This document shows, piece by piece, positions 57,666 through 64,000 of a stretch of 64,000 bases of DNA (position 1 is the first letter of the stretch; the number at the start of each line of letters is the position of its first letter). The stretch spans positions 24,899 through 88,898 of the forward strand of contig JAJYYG010000138.1 in assembly GCA_021801235.1 (NCBI GenBank), read 5' to 3'. Source of the DNA: Actinomycetes bacterium. Its GTDB lineage: Bacteria; Actinomycetota; Acidimicrobiia; Acidimicrobiales; RAAP-2. The notes beneath the pieces were generated by a model. It did not search any database, was not told the origin of the DNA, and saw nothing but the letters and a program-made list of their open reading frames with translations. The position numbers and the translations under genes were made by a program.

Positions 57666-59912
57666 ATGATGACTGTCCTCGACATCCCCACCCACGGCGT
57701 GTCCTCCGATGCGTCCCCCCATGTGCAGGTCCTGACCGACCGGTGCGCCGGCTGCCAGGAGTGCTCGGTCCGGTGCCCCACCGGGGCCATCACCCTCGAC
57801 GCGGAGACCTGGACGGTGCTCGCCGACGACGCGGCCTGCGTCGGCTGCCGCCAGTGCGTCCGGACCTGCCCGTTCTCGGCGATCACCGTGGACGGCCCCG
57901 TCCTGGTGGAGCCGAGGGTGCAGCTGAGCCAGCACCACCCCGAGCACCTGCTGGCCGACCGGACCGAGACCCGTACCGGCATCGGATCGTGGGCGGAGGC
58001 GCTGGCCGAAGCGGCCCGCTGCCTCGACTGCCCCGACCCGACCTGCGTCCGCGGCTGCCCGGCCCACAATGACATCCCGGGGTTCATCCGGTCCATCCGG
58101 GCCGGCGACCTCGATCAGGCGCACGAGGTGCTGCGACGGACGAGCGTCCTCCCGGACATCTGCTCACGCGTGTGCGACCAGGCTGTCCAGTGCGAAGGGG
58201 CCTGCACCTGGTCGCTGGGTGATTCGGTCCCGGTCGCCATCGGAGCGCTCGAGCGGTTCATCTGCGACAACGCTCCGGTCCCCGGGTTCGACCAGGTGGG
58301 GACCGCGGCGGCCGGCATGGAGGTGGCCGTGGTCGGGTCGGGGCCTGCCGGGATCGGTGCCGCGGCCGAACTGGTCGCCGCCGGCGCCTCGGTGACGGTC
58401 TACGAGCGGGACGACGAGCCGGGCGGGCTGCTGCGGTGGGGGATCCCCGACTTCACGCTCCCGGACGCGCTGGCACGCCGGCCCTGGGACGTGCTGACCG
58501 CGGCGGGGGTCGACCTGCGGCTCGGGCATCCCATCGCCGAGGCAGAGGTCGCCGAGCTCAACGGGCACTACGACGCGGTGGTGGTGGCCGCCGGTGCCTC
58601 GATGCCCCTTCGGCTCCCGGTCGGCGGCGCCGAGCTCGACGGAGTCTGGGACGCCACCCGGTTCCTCAACGAGGCGCATGCGGCGCTGGCCGGGGGAGCG
58701 GGTCTCGACGTGCTGCGCCGGCTGCCCGCCACCGGGTCGGGCATGTCCGGGACGCCGGGCGGAGACACGGACGGCGCGGACGGTCCCACCGTCCTCGTCC
58801 TCGGGGCCGGGAACACCGCCATGGACGTGGCCCGGAGCGCCCGCCGGATGGGCGCCCGCGCCATCTGCGTGGACTGGATGGACCGCCGGTTCGCTCCCGT
58901 ACGGCCCGACGAGCTGGAGGAGGCGGCCGCCGAGGGGGTGGACGTCCGGTTCTCGACCACCCTCGAGCGGTTGGAGGGGGAGGACGGCCGGGTGGCCGTC
59001 GCCCACCTCGCCCGTACCCGCCAGGAGTCGGCGGGGGAGCGTCCCGAGGTCGTGGCGGGTCTGGGCGTCGCCGAGCATGTCGACCTGGTGGTGATGGCCA
59101 TGGGGTACCGCATCGTCCCCGAGCTGGTCGAGTCGGTCGGCGGCGTGCCGGTCTCGAAGTCGGTGGGCGGCGTGCCCGACCGCCGGTGGCAGGGGAGCGG
59201 CATCCTGGCCAACACGGCCCCGGAGTTCGCCCGCCATCAGCCGGTCGGGAAGCTGGCCATCGGGCGTGAGCACGCAAGGGTGGTCGCCGGACTGGCCCGT
59301 CAGGACCGGGTGTGGGTGGCCGGCGACGCCCTGGTCGGTCCGTCCACCGTGGTCGAAGCCATGGCCCAGGGGAAGCACGCCGCCGAGGCGATCGTCCACC
59401 ACCAGCCCCGCCGGCCCGGGCACGGGGAGCGGGCGCTGGCCCGGGTGCTGGTGGCGGTGGAGAGCCGCAGCGGCACCACCGCCCGATGTGCGCGGCAGCT
59501 CGCCGAGGCGATCTCCGGGCGCAGCGCCCCCGAGGCGGGCGAGGCCGGACCGGAGGCGGAGGTGCGGGTGCTGCCGATCGACAAGGTGGGGGTCGCCGAG
59601 CTGGCCTGGGCCGACGCCCTGGTGGTGGGGAGCTGGGTCGAGGGCCTGGTGGTGGCCAAGGTCGGTCCGGCCCGCGCCACCCGCTCGTGGCTGGCGGCGC
59701 TGCCGCCCCTGGCCGCCATGCCGGTGGCGCTGTTCTGCACCTATGCGGTGTCGCCGGGTGGCACGTTGGCGGCGATGCGGGCCGAGGTCGAGGCGCACGG
59801 CGGGCAGGTGGTGGTGGAAGAGGCGATCTCGCGTCGCCAGGCGTCGCGCTCCGAGCCGCCTTCCGGCATCGCCCGGCTCGCGGCCGGCCTGGCGGGTGAC
59901 CCGGCTTCGTAG
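57666..59912 (+). CDS. ferredoxin / GltD-like NADPH oxidoreductase / flavodoxin fusion
   Basis: The 748-residue protein joins three modules. Residues ~20-75: a 2[4Fe-4S] ferredoxin (C27xxC30xxC33xxxC37P; C58xxC61xxC64xxxC68P). Residues ~105-585: a GltD/dihydropyrimidine-dehydrogenase-like module with Fe-S cysteines C119, C122, C127, C131 and C166, C170, C176, C180, FAD motif VVGSGPAGIGAAAEL near 224, and NAD(P)H motif VLVLGAGNTAMD. Residues ~593-748: a flavodoxin-like FMN domain beginning VLVAVESRSGTTARCARQL. It could move electrons between NADPH, Fe-S clusters and FMN in one chain. It starts 14 bp after the polyferredoxin; ATG 57669 is an alternative start. Confidence 0.82.
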   Translation: MMTVLDIPTHGVSSDASPHVQVLTDRCAGCQECSVRCPTGAITLDAETWTVLADDAACVGCRQCVRTCPFSAITVDGPVLVEPRVQLSQHHPEHLLADRTETRTGIGSWAEALAEAARCLDCPDPTCVRGCPAHNDIPGFIRSIRAGDLDQAHEVLRRTSVLPDICSRVCDQAVQCEGACTWSLGDSVPVAIGALERFICDNAPVPGFDQVGTAAAGMEVAVVGSGPAGIGAAAELVAAGASVTVYERDDEPGGLLRWGIPDFTLPDALARRPWDVLTAAGVDLRLGHPIAEAEVAELNGHYDAVVVAAGASMPLRLPVGGAELDGVWDATRFLNEAHAALAGGAGLDVLRRLPATGSGMSGTPGGDTDGADGPTVLVLGAGNTAMDVARSARRMGARAICVDWMDRRFAPVRPDELEEAAAEGVDVRFSTTLERLEGEDGRVAVAHLARTRQESAGERPEVVAGLGVAEHVDLVVMAMGYRIVPELVESVGGVPVSKSVGGVPDRRWQGSGILANTAPEFARHQPVGKLAIGREHARVVAGLARQDRVWVAGDALVGPSTVVEAMAQGKHAAEAIVHHQPRRPGHGERALARVLVAVESRSGTTARCARQLAEAISGRSAPEAGEAGPEAEVRVLPIDKVGVAELAWADALVVGSWVEGLVVAKVGPARATRSWLAALPPLAAMPVALFCTYAVSPGGTLAAMRAEVEAHGGQVVVEEAISRRQASRSEPPSGIARLAAGLAGDPAS

Positions 59913-60048
59913 TGGATCCGGGGCGGCCGGCCGGGTGGGCGGCGGCGACGGGCCCGGGTCAGACTGGGCCCGCCGGACCGGGTGAACGGATGCGAGGGCT
60001 GCCTCGCCCGGACCCCGGCCGGCATGCCCCCCGAACGAAAGGCCCGTG

Positions 60049-61296
60049 ATGCCCTACGAGTTCACCGAGCACGGTCTGGCGGTGCGAGAGGCCGTCGCCC
60101 AGTTCATGCGCGAGCACGTCTACCCGAGCGAGGAGACCTACTACGCCCAGCTGGCGGACCTCGGTCCCGACGGTCATCCGGCGGTGCTGGACGTCTTGAA
60201 GTCGAAGGCGCTCCAGAGGAACCTCTGGAACCTCTTCCTCCCGGATCTCCAGCCCGGCGACCCCGGCATCCGGCTGTCCAACCTCGACTACGCGCCGATC
60301 TCGGAGATGCTGGGCGCCGTCCCGTTCGCGTCCGAGGCGCTCAACTGTGCGGCCCCCGACACCGGGAACATGGAGATCCTCAACCTCTACGGCTCCGACC
60401 GGGTCAAGGAGCGTTGGCTGACCCCGCTGCTGGAGGGGGAGATCCGGAGCGCCTTTTCGATGACCGAGCCGGACGTGGCCTCGTCGGACGCCGCCAACAT
60501 CGGACTGACCATGGAGCGCGACGGCGACTCCTATGTCCTGAACGGCCGCAAGTGGTTCAGCTCCGGGGCCCGCTCCGAGCGCTGCAAGGTCCTCATCGTC
60601 ATGGGCAGGAGCAACCCGACGGCGGCACGCCACCGCCAGCACTCGATGATCGTGGTCCCCAAGGACACGCCCGGCGTGTCGTTGGGGATGGATCCACACG
60701 TCTTCGGGTACTCGGAAGCGGGCGGGCACCCCGAGGTCATCTACCGGGACGTCCGGGTGCCGGCCGACAACCTCCTCGGTGAGGAGGGCGGGGGGTTCGC
60801 CATCGGGCAGGCCCGGCTCGGTCCCGGGCGCATCCACCACTGCATGCGGTCGATCGGGGTGGCCGAACGCGCCCTCGGCCTGATGGTGACCCGCTCCCTG
60901 GAGCGCACCACGTTCGGGTCGAGCCTGGCCCACAAGGGGGTCATCCAGGACTGGATCGCCGAGTCGCGCATCGAGATCGACATGGCCCGCGAGTACGTGC
61001 TCCATGCGGCCCAGCTGATGGACACGGTGGGCAACAAGTCGGCGGCCGCCGAGATCGCCGGGATCAAGGTCGCCATCCCGTCGATGGCGCTCAAGGTGGT
61101 GGACCGGGCGATCCAGGTCCACGGTGCGGCCGGGGTGACCCAGTTCTTCCCCCTCGCCCAGATGTACGCGGGCCTGCGGACGCTCCGGCTCGCGGACGGC
61201 CCCGACGAGGTGCACAAGATGACCATCGCCCGGAGGGAGATCCTCCGCCACCATCCCGGCTTCCGGATGGACCCGTCGGCCGCCCCCCGCCAGTAG
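60049..61296 (+). CDS. acyl-CoA dehydrogenase
   Basis: The 415-residue enzyme has FSMTEPDVASSDAANIGL near residue 140, GRKWFSSGARSERCKVLIVMG, ARHRQHSMIVVPKDTPGV, GRIHHCMRSIGVAERALGLM, LERTTFGSSLAHKGVIQDWIAESRI and VHGAAGVTQFFPLAQMYAGLRTLRLADGPDEVHK, typical of the ACAD10/11-like subgroup. It follows the redox fusion gene by 136 bp; functional linkage is not shown. GTG 60046 may be used instead of ATG 60049. Confidence 0.9.
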   Translation: MPYEFTEHGLAVREAVAQFMREHVYPSEETYYAQLADLGPDGHPAVLDVLKSKALQRNLWNLFLPDLQPGDPGIRLSNLDYAPISEMLGAVPFASEALNCAAPDTGNMEILNLYGSDRVKERWLTPLLEGEIRSAFSMTEPDVASSDAANIGLTMERDGDSYVLNGRKWFSSGARSERCKVLIVMGRSNPTAARHRQHSMIVVPKDTPGVSLGMDPHVFGYSEAGGHPEVIYRDVRVPADNLLGEEGGGFAIGQARLGPGRIHHCMRSIGVAERALGLMVTRSLERTTFGSSLAHKGVIQDWIAESRIEIDMAREYVLHAAQLMDTVGNKSAAAEIAGIKVAIPSMALKVVDRAIQVHGAAGVTQFFPLAQMYAGLRTLRLADGPDEVHKMTIARREILRHHPGFRMDPSAAPRQ

Positions 61297-61461
61297 CGGG
61301 CGGCCGTGCTCCGGGGCCGGAGGGACGAGGGCGGCGGGCCGGCCAGGCGGCCAGGCGAACTCCAGCGCGGCCGGCGCCCGTGCGCGCCGGGGCGAGGCGG
61401 TGATGGTGGCCTGCAGTTCGGCCAGCCGGGCGCGCACGGGCGAGCACCAGACCCACTTGCC

Positions 61462-61878
61462 TCTGCGGTCGTGGCCAACGTGATGTTGTCCCGGGCGGCG
61501 ATCTCGATCTCCACCAGGCACCGGGCCTCCGGGTCGCGGCGGGACTCCGGGGTGGTCGCCACCGCTGGCCTCGTCCTGGTCACCTTCGCGCCGGCCCGGT
61601 CCGGGCGGTCTCATCTGGCCCCGGCGGTGGGGGCCTCCACCAGCTCCACCAGCTCCACCAACTTCGCAACCCGGCCATCACCGTCGGCCGCATGTTCTCC
61701 AACTCGTTCGCCGGCATCGCCCCGTCGTCGGCCCCCGGCTTCATCTCCGCCCACATCGTCGGCGGCATCCTGGCCTACGGGCTGGACAGAGGGTTGTACC
61801 CCGGCATGGCAGCCGTCCGAAGCAGCCGACGTCATCGAGCCGCATGTGCGGGCTGGGAGCGACCTCGGGACCCACTGA
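61462..61878 (+). pseudogene. decayed MIP-family aquaporin/glyceroporin
   Basis: Translation reads VVANVMLSRAAISISTRHRA and ATAGLVLVTFAPARSGRSHLAP in one frame, then STNFA; after a one-base loss the second NPA motif appears in another frame (NPAITVGRMFSNSFAGIAP, from 61668), and a further shift returns to the first frame for SEAADVIEPH and the stop at 61876-61878. The N-terminal half with the first NPA is missing. A 9-bp triple repeat (61635-61661) sits beside the first frameshift. Related porins often lie in arsenic operons. Confidence 0.72.
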
Positions 61879-61934
61879 ACCGGCTCGTCGCCGGCTCGCC
61901 CCCCATCTCCTCATCGACGGAAGGGAACACGATC

Positions 61935-62120
61935 GTGCACCTCATCGCTGTCGGCGGCAGTGGCGCCGGAATCAGTGCAGCGCTCCGCGCCCGGGAGGTC
62001 GATCCCGGTGCCGAGGTCACCGTCGGCGCCGACGCCTCTCCCAACTGCTCGATCTGCGGGATCCCGTACTCCGTCTCCGGCAAGGTGAGCCACCGGCAGG
62101 CTGGAGTCGGCACGGTCTGA
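61935..62120 (+). pseudogene. 5' fragment of an FAD-dependent disulfide reductase
   Basis: Sixty-one residues from GTG 61935 give VHLIAVGGSGAGISAALRAR, EVDPGAEVTVGADASPN and CSICGIPYSVSGKV, the N-terminal FAD domain and active-site loop of the CoA-disulfide-reductase-like family, which normally has over 400 residues. The frame then ends in unrelated sequence after a 15-bp tandem repeat (62104-62133). Its position after a broken aquaporin matches remnants of an arsenic-type gene cluster. Confidence 0.7.
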
Positions 62121-62133
62121 GTCGGCAGGGTCT
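62104..62133 (+). repeat. 15-bp tandem duplication at a gene break
   Basis: GAGTCGGCACGGTCT is followed by GAGTCGGCAGGGTCT. It marks the point where the disulfide-reductase fragment loses homology and creates its stop codon. Confidence 0.8.
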
Positions 62134-62171
62134 GAGGGACATCCACCACAAGGCGCGCCGCACCGGAGAGG

Positions 62172-62489
62172 ATGCTCATCTTGGAGACCATGGAACGGAA
62201 CGACCGTTGCCGTCACTGCCGGTCGCACGCCCCGGAGTGCAAGTCGCAGATCGTGGACCGGGGATGGATGACGCAGTTCCCCGCCGCTGCGATCGCGGTG
62301 CGCAACCTCGAGATCGTCGAAGCCTTGGAGGCACGACATGCCGAGAACGAGCGCAGGATCGGCGCAGGTCTTCCGCCGCGGACCCGACGGCGGCGCGCGA
62401 TGCCCGGTGACCCCGTGACCGCCCGGTCGGCGGCCATGACGCCGCAGATCGGACTGACAATCGCAACACGGGCCGTCACAGCCGGCTGA
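62172..62489 (+). CDS. small hypothetical protein or gene fragment
   Basis: A 105-residue frame (or from ATG 62190) encodes MERNDRCRHCRSHAPECKSQ, then MTQFPAAAIAVRNLEIVEAL with a helical, charged middle and a basic tail. The middle has credible protein-like composition, but I cannot name a family. The final third looks non-coding. It may be the C-terminal remnant of a larger mobile-element protein. Confidence 0.3.
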   Translation: MLILETMERNDRCRHCRSHAPECKSQIVDRGWMTQFPAAAIAVRNLEIVEALEARHAENERRIGAGLPPRTRRRRAMPGDPVTARSAAMTPQIGLTIATRAVTAG

Positions 62490-62678
62490 CGCCATGCCGT
62501 CAGCCCGAAACGTGAAACGGGTCCTCACTGCAACGGGAAGACCCCACGGGTGGAGGTGAGCGGACACCATATGAACCGCTACCCCACGATCATCGGCCCA
62601 CCGATGAACCTTGGAGAGCGAACAGGTTCCGAGAAGGACAGCGGACAGCTGACCTGCTCCGTGGTCGAAGACGAGACT

Positions 62679-62695
62679 GTAGCACGCGTTGCTAC
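62679..62695 (+). promoter_or_regulatory. operator palindrome of the VapBC-like operon
   Basis: GTAGCA-CGCGT-TGCTAC is a perfect inverted repeat with 6-bp arms, ending just before ATG 62697. It is the likely autoregulatory site for the antitoxin. The 207 bp upstream (62490-62696) show nothing else. Confidence 0.6.
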
Positions 62696-62696
62696 G

Positions 62697-62960
62697 ATGA
62701 GCCCCGTGACGCGAGACATCACGCAGAGGCAGCTCAGGAACGACAGCGGCGAGATCATGCGGGGATTGGACCGGGGTGAGACCTTTGTCGTCACGCGGCA
62801 TGGTGTGCCAGTTGGGGAGCTGACCCCGTTGAGGCGCCACCGGTTCGTGAATGCCGACACAGCGATTGCAATGTTCCGGGGCGCACCGAGTGTCGATTTG
62901 GCCCGGCTTCGCACCGATCTCGACAGTGTCGCATCACAGGACCCCAGCCCCCGTGCTTGA
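62697..62960 (+). CDS. Phd/YefM-type antitoxin
   Basis: The 87-residue protein has VTRDITQRQLRNDSGEIMRGLDRGETFVVTRHGVPVGEL, the Phd/YefM DNA-binding fold, and a C-terminal toxin-binding tail AMFRGAPSVDLARLRTDLDS. It should neutralise the downstream PIN nuclease and repress the operon. ATG 62697 is set by the palindrome ending 1 nt upstream; longer frames would run through it. Confidence 0.8.
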   Translation: MSPVTRDITQRQLRNDSGEIMRGLDRGETFVVTRHGVPVGELTPLRRHRFVNADTAIAMFRGAPSVDLARLRTDLDSVASQDPSPRA

Positions 62961-63366
62961 CGCACCGCGGGCCCAGCGCGGGATCATCGACACTTCCGTA
63001 GTCATCGACCTCGAACAATTGGAGGCAGCCCAGCTTCCCCTCGAGTTGGCCGTCAGCGCGATCACCATGGCGGAGCTCGCCGCCGGGCCCCATGCCACGG
63101 CCGACGTCGAAGAGCGGGCGCGTCGACAGGATCGACTCCAACGCGCGGAGGCAGCGTTCGATCCTCTCCCCTTCGACGGGGAGGCGGCTCGCGCCTACGG
63201 GCGGATCTATGCGGCCCAACTGGCATCAGGGCGTAAGGCTCGAGGCACCCGCGCAGTCGATCTCTTGATTGCGGCGACGGCCTGTGCCGCGGATCTGCCG
63301 ATCTACACCCGCAATCCGGACGACTTCCAACATCTCCAGGGGCTTGTCGATGTCATCACCGTCTGA
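62953..63366 (+). CDS. vapC: VapC-type PIN-domain toxin
   Basis: The 137-residue protein has the PIN acidic motifs: IIDTSVVIDLE near residue 11, the central SAITMAELAAG Glu, and AVDLLIAATACAADLPIYTRNPDDF near residue 103. VapC toxins are tRNA- or rRNA-cleaving ribonucleases requiring Mg. GTG 62953 overlaps the antitoxin stop by 8 nt, ensuring coupling. Confidence 0.85.
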   Translation: MLDAPRAQRGIIDTSVVIDLEQLEAAQLPLELAVSAITMAELAAGPHATADVEERARRQDRLQRAEAAFDPLPFDGEAARAYGRIYAAQLASGRKARGTRAVDLLIAATACAADLPIYTRNPDDFQHLQGLVDVITV

Positions 63367-63462
63367 CCGGCCGGCTCATCGCCGAGCGGTTCGAGTGGAC
63401 GAGAGGTGTGGACCTTCGGGGACACAATGAGAACCCGATAGCCAACGGTCTGCCATTTACGC

Positions 63463-63468
63463 TATAAT
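63463..63468 (+). promoter_or_regulatory. consensus TATAAT -10 before the RelB-like gene
   Basis: A perfect TATAAT ends 7 nt before ATG 63476 and 1 nt before ATG 63470, so transcription should start at or near the second ATG. The -35 region is not conserved. The 103-bp gap 63367-63469 has no gene. Confidence 0.65.
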
Positions 63469-63475
63469 CATGTAC

Positions 63476-63766
63476 ATGACGACCATCCCCGTCGCCGATG
63501 CTCGAGCGAATCTCTCGAAACTGATCGATGAAGCCAGCACCACTCACGAACGGTTCGAGATAACACGCAACGGGCGGCGGGCGGCCGTGCTCATCGGTGC
63601 TGACGACTTCGACGCTATGAGCGAGACCATCGCCGTGCTTTCCGATCCAGCCCTCCTGCGCTCCCACGAGGAAGGCCGCCGAGCCCTCCGCGAGGGGGAC
63701 GTGCTCGACCGCGAGCAGCTCGCCAAGGCCATGATGGACGCAGGTCGGCGTGTCGACGGCGGATGA
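63476..63766 (+). CDS. Phd/YefM (RelB-like) antitoxin
   Basis: The 96-residue protein has MTTIPVADARANLSKLIDEA, ERFEITRNGRRAAVLIGADDFDAM and ETIAVLSDPALLRSHEEGRRALREGD, the standard Phd/YefM antitoxin with its toxin-binding tail. ATG 63476 is preferred to ATG 63470 because of the TATAAT spacing. It overlaps the following toxin gene by 17 bp. Confidence 0.85.
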   Translation: MTTIPVADARANLSKLIDEASTTHERFEITRNGRRAAVLIGADDFDAMSETIAVLSDPALLRSHEEGRRALREGDVLDREQLAKAMMDAGRRVDGG

Positions 63767-64000
63767 CCACCGGTACCAATTGCGCATCGCACGACCCGCC
63801 GCTCATGCCCTGACGAAGACCTTGCCCCCGAAGATCGCCCACGCGGCCCATGCGTTCATCAACGGGCCGCTCCTCGATGACCCACGCCGCGTCGGAAAGC
63901 CCCTCAAACCGCCCCTGGCCCCTACGTTTTCGGCGCGTCGCGGTGATTACCGAATCCTCTACCTGATCGATGACGCCACCAGTACCGTCGAGGTGACGGC
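63750..64000 (+). CDS. relE: RelE/ParE-family toxin (partial, runs off the window)
   Basis: From GTG 63750 the frame reads DDHRYQLRIARPAAHALTKT, LPPKIAHAAHAFINGPLLDD, PRRVGKPLKPPLAPTFSARR and GDYRILYLIDDATSTVEV, the RelE fold with its G-D-Y-R-I-L-Y-L-I core strand. RelE toxins cut mRNA on the ribosome. The C-terminus lies beyond position 64000. It is translationally coupled to the antitoxin. Confidence 0.83.
   Translation, partial: MSTADDHRYQLRIARPAAHALTKTLPPKIAHAAHAFINGPLLDDPRRVGKPLKPPLAPTFSARRGDYRILYLIDDATSTVEVT

Noticed and set aside
61297-61465. Minus-strand fragment resembling a protein C-terminus near 61300-61460
   Set aside because: The frame is short, GC-driven and antisense to the aquaporin remnant; no family could be named.
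61911-62840. 309-codon minus-strand frame across the decayed region
   Set aside because: It is antisense to the reductase fragment and the antitoxin and shows no motif.

Overview
The window is a high-GC chromosomal segment of an actinobacterium. The best fit is class Acidimicrobiia or a close relative. The reasons are inferential: two large secreted proteins carry the 'GYWLVASDGGxF' repeat often seen in that class, and the window also holds SCO6745-family and DUF3039 genes, an F420-type luciferase-like oxidoreductase, an actinobacterial biotin synthase auxiliary protein and very frequent GTG starts. Many starts lie only 5-10 nt behind a TAnnnT hexamer, which points to widespread leaderless transcription.

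Layout. 1-11.2 kb: ftsH, a CPBP protease, a PTPS-related membrane protein, a secreted neocarzinostatin-like repeat protein, and a mannose-metabolism cluster (phosphomannomutase, Trm112-like, PGI/PMI). 11.2-18.1 kb: a structured RNA that I read as a raiA-motif RNA, a short HPF, then secA, prfB, ftsE and ftsX. 18.1-21.4 kb: a lipoprotein lipase, a palindrome-rich spacer, a BrnT-like toxin-antitoxin pair with an operator, and an orphan lipoprotein; the A+T content of this stretch looks raised. 21.8-31.1 kb: a sugar nucleotidyltransferase, an AarF/UbiB kinase, an acyl-CoA synthetase divergent from an acyl-CoA dehydrogenase, an archaeal-type riboflavin synthase, and bioA-bioF-bioD. 31.1-41.0 kb: SCO6745, NfeD-like plus SPFH, ABC-F, dus, maf, DUF3039, SRPBCC, and a UbiA-like/methyltransferase/geranylgeranyl-reductase set that resembles quinone-tail chemistry. 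41.0-47.1 kb: bioB-bsaP plus an unknown gene, LLM oxidoreductase plus SRPBCC divergent from an HxlR regulator, and a second ABC-F. 47.2-54.9 kb: a second secreted repeat protein, DUF167, DUF4239, ahcY with a structured 5' leader, a membrane-anchored unknown, and a phosphodiester glycosidase lipoprotein.

54.9-59.9 kb is the most unusual locus. An extended Rrf2 regulator with an apparent Fe-S ligand set is divergent from a membrane polyferredoxin and a three-module ferredoxin / NADPH oxidoreductase / flavodoxin fusion. An AT-rich control region with three palindromes laid over two good promoters separates them. I propose an Fe-S- or NO-sensed electron-transfer system.

60.0-64.0 kb: an acyl-CoA dehydrogenase, then an accessory tail holding a frameshifted aquaporin and a truncated FAD-disulfide reductase (probable remains of an arsenic-type operon), a VapBC-type pair and a RelBE-type pair cut by the window end.

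Short tandem repeats (7-24 bp units) recur throughout, mostly at gene junctions, and several overlap start codons, stop codons or -10 hexamers. No rRNA, tRNA, CRISPR array, intact insertion sequence or prophage was recognised.
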